NCBI RefSeq assembly: GCF_003946515.1 | Contig: NZ_RHOM01000002.1 | Location: 62,001 to 126,000 of the forward strand | DNA length: 64,000 bases | Origin: Companilactobacillus zhongbaensis | Lineage (GTDB): Bacteria; Bacillota; Bacilli; Lactobacillales; Lactobacillaceae | Reading direction: 5' to 3' | Part shown: in pieces, positions 49,257 through 56,702 of the stretch | Numbering within the stretch: position 1 is the first letter of the stretch | How the letters are laid out: each line of letters opens with the position of its first letter | The notes under the pieces: generated by a model | Told to the model about the DNA's origin: nothing | Database searches by the model: none | What the model saw: the letters and a program-made list of their open reading frames with translations, nothing else | Program-made: the position numbers and the translations under genes

Positions 49257-49562
49257 AGAGAATATTCAGAGGAACCAATTCAAATTGGTGACAAAACATA
49301 TTTCACTGGTGCTCTAGCTGGTAAATGGACTTATGATAATTTCTCACCATTTATGATTCCCAAGGGTGTCCACCTAACTAGTTATCCTGGTGAATCAACT
49401 GACTTACCAGCTGATATTTTGCAAGACGTCGTTGATGGTGTTGCAGCTGGCAATATCGATGTGCCGATTGCTCATGTTTATCATGAACTGGCAAGTGTTG
49501 GTCAAGATCAGAGTGATTTGGAATCTAATAAATATAATGGAAAGCATGTTGTTGTGCTTTAA
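49257..49562 (+). pseudogene. 3' remnant of a zinc-type alcohol dehydrogenase/quinone oxidoreductase gene
   Basis: Ten bases after the uvrA-like stop an open frame without a start encodes about 100 residues of an MDR-family C terminus: PFMIPKGVHLTSYPGESTDL, DVVDGVAAGNIDVPIAHVYH and a final GKHVVVL. The N-terminal two thirds, including the zinc site and nucleotide fold, are missing. The abrupt start next to another gene suggests a deletion that fused unrelated sequences. Confidence 0.75.
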
Positions 49563-49564
49563 AA

Positions 49565-49618
49565 TGAAAAAAGGTAGTACCCAAAAATTTTATTTTCTTG
49601 GGTATTACCTTTTTTTCG
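49565..49618 (+). terminator. Terminator after the dehydrogenase remnant
   Basis: AAAAAGGTAGTACCCAA and TTGGGTATTACCTTTTTTT pair around an AT-rich loop. The following 49620-49760 shows no gene. Confidence 0.8.
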
Positions 49619-49769
49619 TACTAATTTTGGTTAATAATCGTTGTACTTAGAATTTAATTCTTCGGTGAGTTTATCCAAACGTTTTCAAATTTGTCTGTGG
49701 GATTTAAGTTCCGTGCTGGGAGCTAAATTTTGGATATTTCGGTGAAACTAAGTAAAATAAAAAACCAGC

Positions 49770-49900
49770 TGTACCAAGAGATTAATCCCTTGATGCAACT
49801 GGTAAAAGGAACGTAAGCGCCTGCCAATTTTGAGGAAATACAAAATTAGTTTGCGCTTGCGTTACGGTCGTAAGGTTGGCTTCGCCGACGAACGACTAAG
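49770..49900 (+). repeat. Fragment of the inverted-repeat family (copy F, E-like)
   Basis: GGAACGTAAGCGC pairs with GCGCTTGCGTT, and TTGGCTTCGCC with a following GACGAACGACTAAGGAAG match the arms of copy E (GGAACGTAAGTGC, GGCTACGCC, GAACAACTATGGAAG) in the same order. The family head and tail are not present. The fragment abuts the tmRNA-like attachment site. Confidence 0.6.
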
Positions 49901-49903
49901 GAA

Positions 49904-49928
49904 GTGGAGATGAGGGGAATCGAACCCC
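49904..49928 (-). other. Prophage attachment site (attL) in a tmRNA/tRNA-like 3' end
   Basis: Read on the minus strand, the stretch is a T-arm with loop TTCGATT between GGGG and CCCC, then CATCTCCAC, which looks like the 3' end of tmRNA (ssrA) or a tRNA. No remaining part of such a gene is visible to the right: the sequence turns into AT-rich phage DNA before the integrase stop. This is the usual remnant left when a phage integrates at the 3' end of such a gene. The intact gene should sit at the far, unseen end. Confidence 0.65.
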
Positions 49929-50012
49929 ATTTTTTTAAAACCTCTACACGCCAACGGTTACAAGGCTTTTACGGTTTGTTTTTTTTCATTGAGTACCATT
50001 TTGGGTACCATA

Positions 50013-51173
50013 TTAAAAATTAAGAAACTTTACAAGTTTCTCCGTTGCTTTTTTGTTTTGATCTGCTGTTACGTGAGTGTATATGTTTAATGTTGTTTGA
50101 GCGTCCTCATGTCCTAACAATGTTTGAGCCTCTTTAATAGTTGCTCCTGAGGCAAACAATGCACTTGCGTAGGAATGTCTAAAACCATGTATGGTTATTG
50201 GGTGTAATAAAGTTTGTTCACTGTTCACACGTTTCATTATTAAATCTAACCATTTCTTTGGAGTATTTAATGATTTAAAGTGATTAGTATTACTATGAAA
50301 AATTAACTGTGAACCTTTACCAATATTAAAACCCATTTTCAACAATTCCTTGCGATCCTGAATTCTCCAGAGGTTTAAATATTTAATTGTGGTTGTATCT
50401 AGGGGAATGGTACGAGTTCCCTTAATTGTCTTTGTGTCTTGAATTATCTGCTTTCCTCCAATACCTTGCGTCAGTGTTTTGTTGATTTGCAAAATGTTTT
50501 CGGTGTTGTTAAAGTCATTCCACGTTAATGCCAAACATTCACCACGTCTAATACCAGTGAATGCAAGTATTCTAAACAATGTGTAACGTTCTAACTCTTT
50601 TTTTGAATCAATAAAATCGAAAAAGGTTTTCAACTCATCTTTATTCCAAAAGTTTGGTTCTTTTTCAATATGTTCAGTTTTTCGTGGCATGATAACTCTT
50701 TTAGCTGGGTTGTCAGTAATGTACTGTTGCTGAATAGCATATTTGAAAATAGCACTGGTGTAATAAAACCAAGGTTTGAAATTGTTGGTAGTCGACTTAA
50801 ACCATTTGTTTAGCTCACTTTGTATTTGAGCAGTAGTGATTGATCTAATTCGATATTTGCCAAATGCCGGTAATATGTGATTTTCAAAAATCTTTTTCTT
50901 TTTGTACCATGTACTTTCACGAACAGTATTAACATACCCCTCAAACCATTCATTATAAACCTCTTCAAAGGTTATATTTGTTTCTTTGTGTTCTGTAATT
51001 CCTTGTGTCGCTTGATACTCTAGTTTTTTTAATTCAACTTTTGCTTCTTTGAGAGTTGCAAAATGTCGATTTGTTCTTTTTCTCTTTCCGGTTTTCGGAT
51101 CAATACCTAAATAAATATTAAATTTGTAGGCGGTTGATCCGTCTTTTTTTGTGTATTTTTTTATTTTCGTCAT
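50013..51173 (-). CDS. int: Tyrosine recombinase integrase
   Basis: The 386-residue integrase has an N-terminal arm-binding domain (KKYTKKDGSTAYKFNIYLGI), a SAM-like core-binding domain (about 65-160) and the catalytic domain. The catalytic residues are seen as Arg in LAFTGIRRGECLALTW near 210, HGFRHSYASAL near 325 and the tyrosine in TTLNIYTHVT near 366. It lies 85 bases from the attL site and points toward it. Confidence 0.95.
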   Translation of the reverse strand: MTKIKKYTKKDGSTAYKFNIYLGIDPKTGKRKRTNRHFATLKEAKVELKKLEYQATQGITEHKETNITFEEVYNEWFEGYVNTVRESTWYKKKKIFENHILPAFGKYRIRSITTAQIQSELNKWFKSTTNNFKPWFYYTSAIFKYAIQQQYITDNPAKRVIMPRKTEHIEKEPNFWNKDELKTFFDFIDSKKELERYTLFRILAFTGIRRGECLALTWNDFNNTENILQINKTLTQGIGGKQIIQDTKTIKGTRTIPLDTTTIKYLNLWRIQDRKELLKMGFNIGKGSQLIFHSNTNHFKSLNTPKKWLDLIMKRVNSEQTLLHPITIHGFRHSYASALFASGATIKEAQTLLGHEDAQTTLNIYTHVTADQNKKATEKLVKFLNF

Positions 51174-51226
51174 ATTTTAATCTCCCGCCGTGGGAACAGG
51201 GAAGAAACGACATGAATAATTAAATG

Positions 51227-51412
51227 CTATTGAACACTATAAGTTTTTGATCCAATATCCTTGAAATCAGAATTAGAAAATTTAACTGTTACTTTATTTG
51301 TGTTTTCTAATTCAAATAATACAACTCCTTGTGTCGTTTTCTTTGGTAGCAATTTATCATTCATTGCGTCCTCTTGTGTTTGAAGAGGGCTATTTGCGTT
51401 TTCCTTGATCAT
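51227..51412 (-). CDS. Hypothetical small prophage protein (61 aa)
   Basis: The 61-residue frame starts at 51412 inside the integrase-like remnant, in another frame, with no good ribosome site. It ends in a predicted beta-rich stretch (VVLFELENTNKVTVKFSNSD). No family is recognised. It may be real through coupling to the upstream short frame, or a chance frame. Confidence 0.4.
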   Translation of the reverse strand: MIKENANSPLQTQEDAMNDKLLPKKTTQGVVLFELENTNKVTVKFSNSDFKDIGSKTYSVQ

Positions 51413-51467
51413 CTTTGTAGTAAACGTGAAAAGCCCAAGAACCTTGCTTTTTGTATATTTGAGCCAT
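51390..51467 (-). pseudogene. N-terminal remnant of a second integrase (25 codons)
   Basis: After a perfect GGAGGTG site an ATG at 51467 encodes MAQIYKKQGSWAFHVYYKDD then QGKRK and a stop. This sequence resembles the arm-DNA-binding N terminus of other phage integrases. The remainder of such a gene is absent. It could instead be a short translated leader. Confidence 0.4.
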
Positions 51468-51535
51468 AATTACACCTCCAAAAACGTAATTTGAGTAAAA
51501 ATAAATAAGCCTAGGGTGGCTTATTTAATGAGAAT

Positions 51536-51901
51536 TTATAGCATTTCCTCTTTTTTCTTGTTAAATTCTTCTTGTGTTAAAACACCTTTTTCAACAAGTT
51601 TATGCATTTCTTCTAATTTATCTAAATCCAGTTTTTTATTTTTCTTTTCAGTGCTTTTTTCTTTAATGTATCCTGTGGTTTTTTGAGATACATTTTTTGT
51701 TAATTCTGGAGTTTTTACTTTTAAAAATCCAAGCATCTTATCAAAATAGGGCCTTCCAAATTTATATAATCCCAATAATATTACTGCTAATATTATAATA
51801 AAAGGAATTGTGTAAAATAACATTGATGGATCAAATAAAACTCTAACAATTATTATAAAGCTGATTATAAATATAAAAGTCTTCCATAGTAGTTTTGTCA
51901 T
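51536..51901 (-). CDS. Membrane protein with C-terminal SHOCT domain
   Basis: The 121-residue protein has two adjacent membrane segments (about residues 5-45) and ends LDKLEEMHKLVEKGVLTQEEFNKKKEEML, read in two parts as the SHOCT motif. SHOCT proteins are common next to phage repressors and integrases, with unknown function. It starts ten bases after the Ltp-like gene, so they probably share a transcript. Confidence 0.75.
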   Translation of the reverse strand: MTKLLWKTFIFIISFIIIVRVLFDPSMLFYTIPFIIILAVILLGLYKFGRPYFDKMLGFLKVKTPELTKNVSQKTTGYIKEKSTEKKNKKLDLDKLEEMHKLVEKGVLTQEEFNKKKEEML

Positions 51902-51910
51902 TATTTGCTC

Positions 51911-52456
51911 CTAGTCGTTTAAATGCTGTACTGCGTAATCCGCCTCAGATTGTGTAAACTTTTCGCCATATTCTGATGTTAATTGATCTCTAATGCCTTC
52001 AGATGACATATCTTGGTCTTTTTGATAAGATTTAGCTTTTTTAAGTGCATTTTTATTGTAGTCAGCCTTTAGATTATCTACAGCATATTGTGCTGCTTCG
52101 GCAGAAAATTTATCTCCGTACTCAGAAGTTAGTTGGTCATAAATACCTTTTTTCGACATATACATAAGGTTCGAATATGTTTTAGCTTTATTTAGTGCTG
52201 ATTTATATTCAGCTGGTACATTATCTTCTTTTTTAGAATCATCAGATTTAAAGAAGTTTTTTACTTTCTTTTCTGCCTCTTTTGTTTCTTTTGTATTAGC
52301 TTTCGGGGTAGTTTTTTCGGTCTTTGTACTTTCAGGTGTTGTTTTATTTCCACTGTCGGAGATTGTATTTCCTACAATAATAATTGCAAATGCAACGATT
52401 AACCAGAACCACCATTTCTTATAGAAAGGTTTTTTCTTATTTTCTTCTCTTTTCAT
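51911..52456 (-). CDS. Ltp-family superinfection-exclusion-like membrane protein
   Basis: The 181-residue protein has a basic N terminus, one membrane helix (about residues 13-32) and two tandem Ltp-type repeats: MYMSKKGIYDQLTSEYGDKF and DMSSEGIRDQLTSEYGEKF, each followed by a predicted helix with AAQYAV or EADYAV. In S. thermophilus phage TP-J34 such a protein blocks DNA injection by other phages. No lipobox cysteine is seen, so it is anchored by the helix rather than as a lipoprotein. The start is placed at 52456; an upstream ATG lacks a ribosome site. Confidence 0.8.
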   Translation of the reverse strand: MKREENKKKPFYKKWWFWLIVAFAIIIVGNTISDSGNKTTPESTKTEKTTPKANTKETKEAEKKVKNFFKSDDSKKEDNVPAEYKSALNKAKTYSNLMYMSKKGIYDQLTSEYGDKFSAEAAQYAVDNLKADYNKNALKKAKSYQKDQDMSSEGIRDQLTSEYGEKFTQSEADYAVQHLND

Positions 52457-52513
52457 AATTTGTAATTCCTCCCAATAGTCAGCTTTTATTGTCATCAGTG
52501 TTTGGACATTAAA

Positions 52514-53128
52514 CTACAGTTCAGTTGTATATCTGATTGCTTTGCCAAGAATACGAGCAGGGCTGTCTTTGGTTACTATAATTGGATCATAGTCCTTGTT
52601 ATCTGGCATAAGCATTACAATGTTCCCAGAATGTTTAACCCGTTTCAAAGTTGCTTCTGTATCACTATTAACTAGGACTGCAGCTATTTCATCGTCCTCA
52701 ACTTCTGGTTGCTCTCTAATTAAGACATTGGAGCCATTAGGGATGGTAGGCTCCATTGAATGACCTTTAGCAACTAGATAGAATACGGTACCACTTGGGA
52801 GCGAGTCCTCAGGCTCCTCCAAATATCCTTCTATATTTTCTTCTGCAGTTATTGGATCTCCACATGCAATTTCGCCTAGTATAGGAATCATTGCAGTTTT
52901 ATGCTTAGGAGATTGAGAGTTATCGATATTCAATAAATAATCAGGTTCTATATGAAATGCTTTGGCAAAATCATTTACGCGATTTAAAGGGAATTCTCTT
53001 GTTCTATTAAAATATCTGGAAACAGCTGATTTAGCCATACCGGTTCTGCGTGCTATTTCACTTATAGATAAATTTTGTTTTGATTTTAAATCATCTAATA
53101 TATTCATAATTTCATCGTTAGTTCTCAT
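52514..53128 (-). CDS. CI-type phage repressor (HTH plus S24 LexA-like peptidase)
   Basis: The 204-residue protein combines an XRE helix-turn-helix (LSISEIARRTGMAKSAVSRY near residue 20) with a C-terminal S24 domain. The serine is in KGHSMEPTIPNGSNV near 125 and the lysine in TEATLKRVKHSG near 163, so RecA-triggered self-cleavage is expected. It maintains lysogeny by binding the intergenic region at 53129-53318. Confidence 0.93.
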   Translation of the reverse strand: MRTNDEIMNILDDLKSKQNLSISEIARRTGMAKSAVSRYFNRTREFPLNRVNDFAKAFHIEPDYLLNIDNSQSPKHKTAMIPILGEIACGDPITAEENIEGYLEEPEDSLPSGTVFYLVAKGHSMEPTIPNGSNVLIREQPEVEDDEIAAVLVNSDTEATLKRVKHSGNIVMLMPDNKDYDPIIVTKDSPARILGKAIRYTTEL

Positions 53129-53318
53129 AATTTTCTCCTAAAACTATTTAAATACTATGTTTCCTTAACATGTTTCTATTATATCATCGTTCCCAAAAGA
53201 ATACAATACATAGGAATAAAACATCTTTATGTATTTAATTTAGCAAAAAGTGTTGACAAACGAGAACATACCCTTTATAGTAAGTATTGTACTCGAAAGA
53301 GAACGGAGGTGATTGACA
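53129..53318. promoter_or_regulatory. Divergent promoters of the lysis/lysogeny switch
   Basis: Rightward: TTGACA (53253-53258), 17-base spacer, TATAGT (53276-53281). Leftward: TTGTAT (complement of 53201-53206), 17-base spacer, TATAAT (complement of 53178-53183). Repeated GTTTC/GAAAC- and GAGAAC-like short sequences around both are candidate operator half-sites. Confidence 0.75.
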
Positions 53319-53555
53319 ATGACAATCAATTTGAGAAGATTAAAAGCAGAACGAATTGCAAGAGGAATCACACAAGATCAAATGGCGAGTCGCATGGGCT
53401 GGAGCACAAGAACACCCTATGCAAAACGTGAAAATGGTTTCGTATCGATTGGTGCTGATGAATTAGCTAAAATGGCCACTATTCTTGGATTCTCAAGGGA
53501 TGAGCTCGGGATTTTTTTTACAAAGGACGTTCCCAATAAAGAACGGATTCATTGA
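53319..53555 (+). CDS. Cro-like XRE regulator
   Basis: The 78-residue protein is an XRE helix-turn-helix (RIARGITQDQMASRMGWSTR) with little else. The ATG at 53319 lies eight bases after GGAGGTG. As first gene of the rightward early operon, opposite the CI-type repressor, it takes the Cro position. Confidence 0.82.
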   Translation: MTINLRRLKAERIARGITQDQMASRMGWSTRTPYAKRENGFVSIGADELAKMATILGFSRDELGIFFTKDVPNKERIH

Positions 53556-53605
53556 TTGAAAAATATAATTGCGAACCAAAAGTTTTAGGAAGGGAAAAAT
53601 AAAAA

Positions 53606-54334
53606 ATGAACGATTTAGTAATTATGAAAGATCAACAAGCAGTAACTAGCAGTTTACAAGTTGCAGAAACGTTTAATAAAGAACATAAAAATATAATTCG
53701 TGACATCGAACATCTATTGGAATCTGACAGCTCAGTTTTGAGCAGCCAAATATTTTTAAAATCTACACATGAAAATCGCGGAAAACAATACCCAATGTAT
53801 TACATGAATCGAGACGGCTTCACATTATTAGCTATGGGATTCACAGGCAAAAAAGCTCTTAGATTCAAGATGCAATACATTGAAGCTTTTAACAAGATGG
53901 AAGACCAAATCAAAACAGGTGGTTTCAAAATTCCATCAACAATGGCTGAAGCTTTACGTTTAGCAGCAGACCAACAAGAACAGCTTGAACTAATGAAACC
54001 CAAAGCGATATTTGCTGATTCGGTAGCAACATCACATACCACTATCTTAGTTGGTGATCTTGCCAAAATCATCAAAGGAAATGGCGTTGATACTGGTGCA
54101 AGACGATTATTTCAATGGATGAGAGATAACGGTTATCTGATTAAGCGCAAGGGTGCAGATTACAACTCACCAACTCAAAAATCAATGGAAATGGGATTGT
54201 TCAAAATCAAGGAGTCAAGCCATGTTAATTCAGACGGAGTCACGGTAGTAACAAAAACTCCAAAAGTTACTGGTAAGGGCCAACAATATTTTATTAATAA
54301 GTTTCTGGAAAATAACTCAGTTATTTCTAGATAG
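53606..54334 (+). CDS. Phage antirepressor (Rha N-terminal, KilAC C-terminal)
   Basis: The 242-residue protein has a Rha-type domain (VAETFNKEHKNIIRDIEHLL and MNRDGFTLLAMGFTGKKALR, residues about 17-90) and a KilAC/ANT domain (TTILVGDLAKIIKGNGVDTG, then RLFQWMRDNGYLI, about 140-235). Antirepressors of this type counter CI-like repressors to favour lytic growth. It follows cro after 50 bases. Confidence 0.92.
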   Translation: MNDLVIMKDQQAVTSSLQVAETFNKEHKNIIRDIEHLLESDSSVLSSQIFLKSTHENRGKQYPMYYMNRDGFTLLAMGFTGKKALRFKMQYIEAFNKMEDQIKTGGFKIPSTMAEALRLAADQQEQLELMKPKAIFADSVATSHTTILVGDLAKIIKGNGVDTGARRLFQWMRDNGYLIKRKGADYNSPTQKSMEMGLFKIKESSHVNSDGVTVVTKTPKVTGKGQQYFINKFLENNSVISR

Positions 54335-54345
54335 GAGGAATGATT

Positions 54346-54540
54346 ATGAAAGTGACGTACGAGAATTTTTCGACAGCACAGGAGATTGTAGGCGAGAACA
54401 TAGATGCACTATTTAAAGGTTTACCAATCTTCAATCTCAATCGCAAACGAGAATCAACCAATGTCGAATTAATCGACGAATCAATAGCAGCACTAGAAGT
54501 AATGAAGAAATACTACGAACAGGAAGGAAAAAACAAATGA
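54346..54540 (+). CDS. Hypothetical early phage protein (64 aa)
   Basis: The start ATG at 54346 lies seven bases after TAGGAGG. The product is mostly alpha-helical and acidic, ending in EALEVMKKYY-like helices (SIAALEVMKKYYEQEGKNK). The stop overlaps the next start as ATGA. No family recognised. Confidence 0.65.
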   Translation: MKVTYENFSTAQEIVGENIDALFKGLPIFNLNRKRESTNVELIDESIAALEVMKKYYEQEGKNK

Positions 54541-54704
54541 ATGATGACCAAATTACAAATTTAAGCGAATCACTTTCAAATCTTTCGCCATCGCAATGGA
54601 ATGAAATAAAAACAGTAATGGAACACCTTTATCATCCGATAAAAAAAGAACTGACTCCAGAGGAAATCAGTTCTTCATTAAAGAATATTAAAGATTGGAT
54701 CTAA
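54537..54704 (+). CDS. Hypothetical early phage protein (55 aa)
   Basis: Begins with an ATGA overlap to the preceding gene and encodes MNDDQITNLSESLSNLSPSQ, then a helical tail ending NIKDWI. The coupling and an upstream AGGAAGG site support translation. No family recognised. It converges with the minus-strand gene at 54701, sharing the last four bases. Confidence 0.6.
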   Translation: MNDDQITNLSESLSNLSPSQWNEIKTVMEHLYHPIKKELTPEEISSSLKNIKDWI

Positions 54705-54940
54705 TAATTTACTACTTGTAAATGAAAAGGACTGACGCGGTAGTCACGTCCTTCGTGATGTATATGTACAAATGGGAAATCATCCAATTTATTAGGGACT
54801 ATGGGCGAAGAGATTGAATCTAATAATCCACCTTCTTTTACCCATGTAATAATTTCATCTCTATGATTGGAAATTATTGAATTTGAATCAAGCTCTGTCC
54901 ATCCAAGGGGAGCAAGATTTGCATACAAATGTATTGGCAT
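54701..54940 (-). CDS. Hypothetical reverse-strand prophage protein (79 aa)
   Basis: On the opposite strand to the early operon, this frame has a good AAAGGAAG site before its ATG at 54940. The 79-residue product has a Trp/His-rich composition (TWVKEGG, FVHIHHEGRDYRVSPFH) and no membrane segment. No family is recognised. Its orientation suggests an independent, lysogenically expressed gene. Confidence 0.55.
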   Translation of the reverse strand: MPIHLYANLAPLGWTELDSNSIISNHRDEIITWVKEGGLLDSISSPIVPNKLDDFPFVHIHHEGRDYRVSPFHLQVVNY

Positions 54941-54987
54941 TTATTATCACTTCCTTTCTAAGGAGAGTATATCAAACAGGAGGCCGA

Positions 54988-55254
54988 ATGATGGAGATAA
55001 CTTTGACCGAACAGCAAGAACACGAATTAATGAAATCAGTTTATGGAGTGGTTGGAAAAGCTGTTGACGACTTTAAAAAAGATAACGGACTGATTGCCAA
55101 ACCATATATGAAGAAATACGAGGCAGTAAAGTACCTAAACGTTTCAAATAACACTTTTGATAAGTTCATTTTGGAAGGTTTGCCAAAACATACTATCAAA
55201 GGAATAACGCTTTATTACAAACCAGAATTGGACGAATTCATTTTACAAAATTAA
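54988..55254 (+). CDS. Excisionase-like / helix-turn-helix early phage protein
   Basis: The 88-residue protein has a helical N terminus and a C-terminal motif YMKKYEAVKYLNVSNNTFDK with GLPKHTIKGITLYY, the pattern of small MerR/excisionase-type DNA-binding domains. The start at 54988 (or 54991) follows AGGAGG. It could act in excision or in early control. Confidence 0.65.
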   Translation: MMEITLTEQQEHELMKSVYGVVGKAVDDFKKDNGLIAKPYMKKYEAVKYLNVSNNTFDKFILEGLPKHTIKGITLYYKPELDEFILQN

Positions 55255-55293
55255 TTAAAAAGACCGTGGGAACAGTAAAAATTGGAGGGAATC

Positions 55294-55494
55294 ATGAAAT
55301 TAGCAATTGAAACAATTATTTTTGACGCAATGTTCATAGCAATATTTTCAAGCATTGCGACATATCTATTTATTAAATTTAAAACGTTAAAGGGAATATT
55401 GAAAAACACGACTGATTTTTATGGATTTGAAAAAGAAGACACAGCAGGAAACGAGAATTTCAGAACAAATATTTACTCGAAGACAAAAAAATAA
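55294..55494 (+). CDS. Small single-span membrane protein (66 aa), early operon
   Basis: The ATG at 55294 follows TTGGAGGG. The N-terminal half is a membrane helix (IFDAMFIAIFSSIATYLFI), the rest is polar. No family recognised. Confidence 0.6.
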   Translation: MKLAIETIIFDAMFIAIFSSIATYLFIKFKTLKGILKNTTDFYGFEKEDTAGNENFRTNIYSKTKK

Positions 55495-55514
55495 ACACCC
55501 GGAGGTGTTATGGA

Positions 55515-55694
55515 ATGCGAAATAGAAATTGTAAAAAGTGTGGGAAGAGGATTTACCCAGAAGATAACTATTGTTCCCGGTGTGGAATTAAGAACCCGTT
55601 AAAATTTTCTTGGCTGTTTCGGAAGCAAAATCAACTAAGAAGTTGTAAAGCAAAGGTTCAACTACTGTATCTGCTTTTGAAAGATAAACCTTAA
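55515..55694 (+). CDS. Small zinc-ribbon protein (59 aa)
   Basis: After GGAGGTG the ATG at 55515 encodes MRNRNCKKCGKRIYPEDNYC followed by SRCG, a clear two-knuckle zinc ribbon (CxxC and CxxC). A basic tail follows. An overlapping ATG at 55510 in another frame is less convincing. The role is unknown, but such ribbons are common in phage early regions. Confidence 0.6.
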   Translation: MRNRNCKKCGKRIYPEDNYCSRCGIKNPLKFSWLFRKQNQLRSCKAKVQLLYLLLKDKP

Positions 55695-55712
55695 AGATGG
55701 AGGTGTTATGGA

Positions 55713-55856
55713 ATGAGAATAAAATTTAAAAACCACTTAATAAACTTTGGATTAATGTGCAGAGCAAACCCTTTACAAATCCTTGCCATGTTCTTGACAG
55801 GAATTTCTGTACTCTGCCAATTTATCGTTTTGCTTTTGTTGCTCATTGGCAAGTAA
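55713..55856 (+). CDS. Small membrane protein (47 aa)
   Basis: An ATG at 55713 after GGAGGTG opens 47 codons with a hydrophobic C terminus (AMFLTGISVLCQFIVLLLLL). Its last 84 bases overlap, tail to tail, the minus-strand gene ending at 55773, so one of the two may not be expressed. Confidence 0.45.
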   Translation: MRIKFKNHLINFGLMCRANPLQILAMFLTGISVLCQFIVLLLLLIGK

Positions 55857-56378
55857 GTCAATACTTTTGACATTCAAAGTAACAATAAAGTTTTTGTAGG
55901 GTGTATCAATCTTAATCTTTTCGGATTTTATTCCGTCGGGACTTCCAACAACATCAAAAAAAGCAATTGATCCATTGACCGTGTTATAAGGGTCAATTCT
56001 CAGTGGTAACTCAAATGGTTTTTCACAGAACATCACCTTTTTTGAATCATATATCAATGGAGTGAAAGAATCAGATGTTATTTCTTTTGTACCACCACCA
56101 ACCTTTGATATGTCATTTATGGTGATTGGATTCGCTGAATTATTAGCAATCCTCAAGGACAAAATCGAAACATACGTACTTATTGCAAGCTCATCAAAAT
56201 CATCTGGGTATGGCTTTTGCTTGACGTTTTCGAGAGTCGCACCGTCAACCCAATAAGAATTATGTCGTTTGCTTTGAGTACAAGTGATTTTTGGCAACGA
56301 TAAACGATAATTTAGCCCTTGAACCACCAGTGAAGCAACACCTGTAACGCAACCAATAATAGATAGCAATGTAACCAT
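55773..56378 (-). CDS. Membrane-anchored reverse-strand prophage protein (201 aa)
   Basis: The start at 56378 follows GAGGTGAAATTT. One N-terminal membrane helix (LLSIIGCVTGVASLVV) is followed by a roughly 150-residue beta-rich domain (LSLRIANNSANPITINDISK near 90) and a short helical tail. No family recognised. It is transcribed against the early operon, which marks it as a moron-type gene, possibly expressed in the lysogen. Confidence 0.65.
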   Translation of the reverse strand: MVTLLSIIGCVTGVASLVVQGLNYRLSLPKITCTQSKRHNSYWVDGATLENVKQKPYPDDFDELAISTYVSILSLRIANNSANPITINDISKVGGGTKEITSDSFTPLIYDSKKVMFCEKPFELPLRIDPYNTVNGSIAFFDVVGSPDGIKSEKIKIDTPYKNFIVTLNVKSIDLLANEQQKQNDKLAEYRNSCQEHGKDL

Positions 56379-56419
56379 AAATTTCACCTCAAAAAAATTA
56401 TACCAAAGGAGTGATAGCA

Positions 56420-56512
56420 ATGGACGGTTTTGATGAATGGTTACAAAACGAATCTGCATACGGTTCACTAACTCAACCAGAGAGAGGTGATGGTAATGAA
56501 CAACAGAATTAA
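56420..56512 (+). CDS. Very small early phage protein (30 aa)
   Basis: An AAAGGAGTGAT site precedes the ATG at 56420. The 30-residue acidic product is MDGFDEWLQNESAYGSLTQP then ERGDGNEQQN. It overlaps the next gene by 17 bases and may couple translation to it. Confidence 0.5.
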   Translation: MDGFDEWLQNESAYGSLTQPERGDGNEQQN

Positions 56513-56702
56513 AGAACTAAGAAGAGAACAATCTATAAAGCAAAAACAATTAGCTGAATATTTTCATGTCAGTCCGTCAACTATCCACAGTTGGGAGCGT
56601 GGAGATGTCCCAATGTTAATTGACGACTTCCACACACTGGCAATGATATTCGGCGTATCAATGGAATATTTAGGAGGTTATAGAGATGAACGCAATGAAT
56701 AG
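56496..56702 (+). CDS. XRE-family HTH protein, first of a tandem pair
   Basis: The 68-residue helix-turn-helix (SIKQKQLAEYFHVSPSTIHS) starts at 56496, eight bases after GAGAGG. Its C terminus YLGGYRDERNE is encoded within a 36-bp direct repeat that also supplies the ribosome site and start of the next gene. Confidence 0.8.
   Translation: MNNRIKELRREQSIKQKQLAEYFHVSPSTIHSWERGDVPMLIDDFHTLAMIFGVSMEYLGGYRDERNE

Noticed and set aside
51185-55275. CCGTGGGAACAG shared between the sequence upstream of the integrase and 55266
   Set aside because: Twelve shared bases without further context; likely chance or a small operator that I cannot support.
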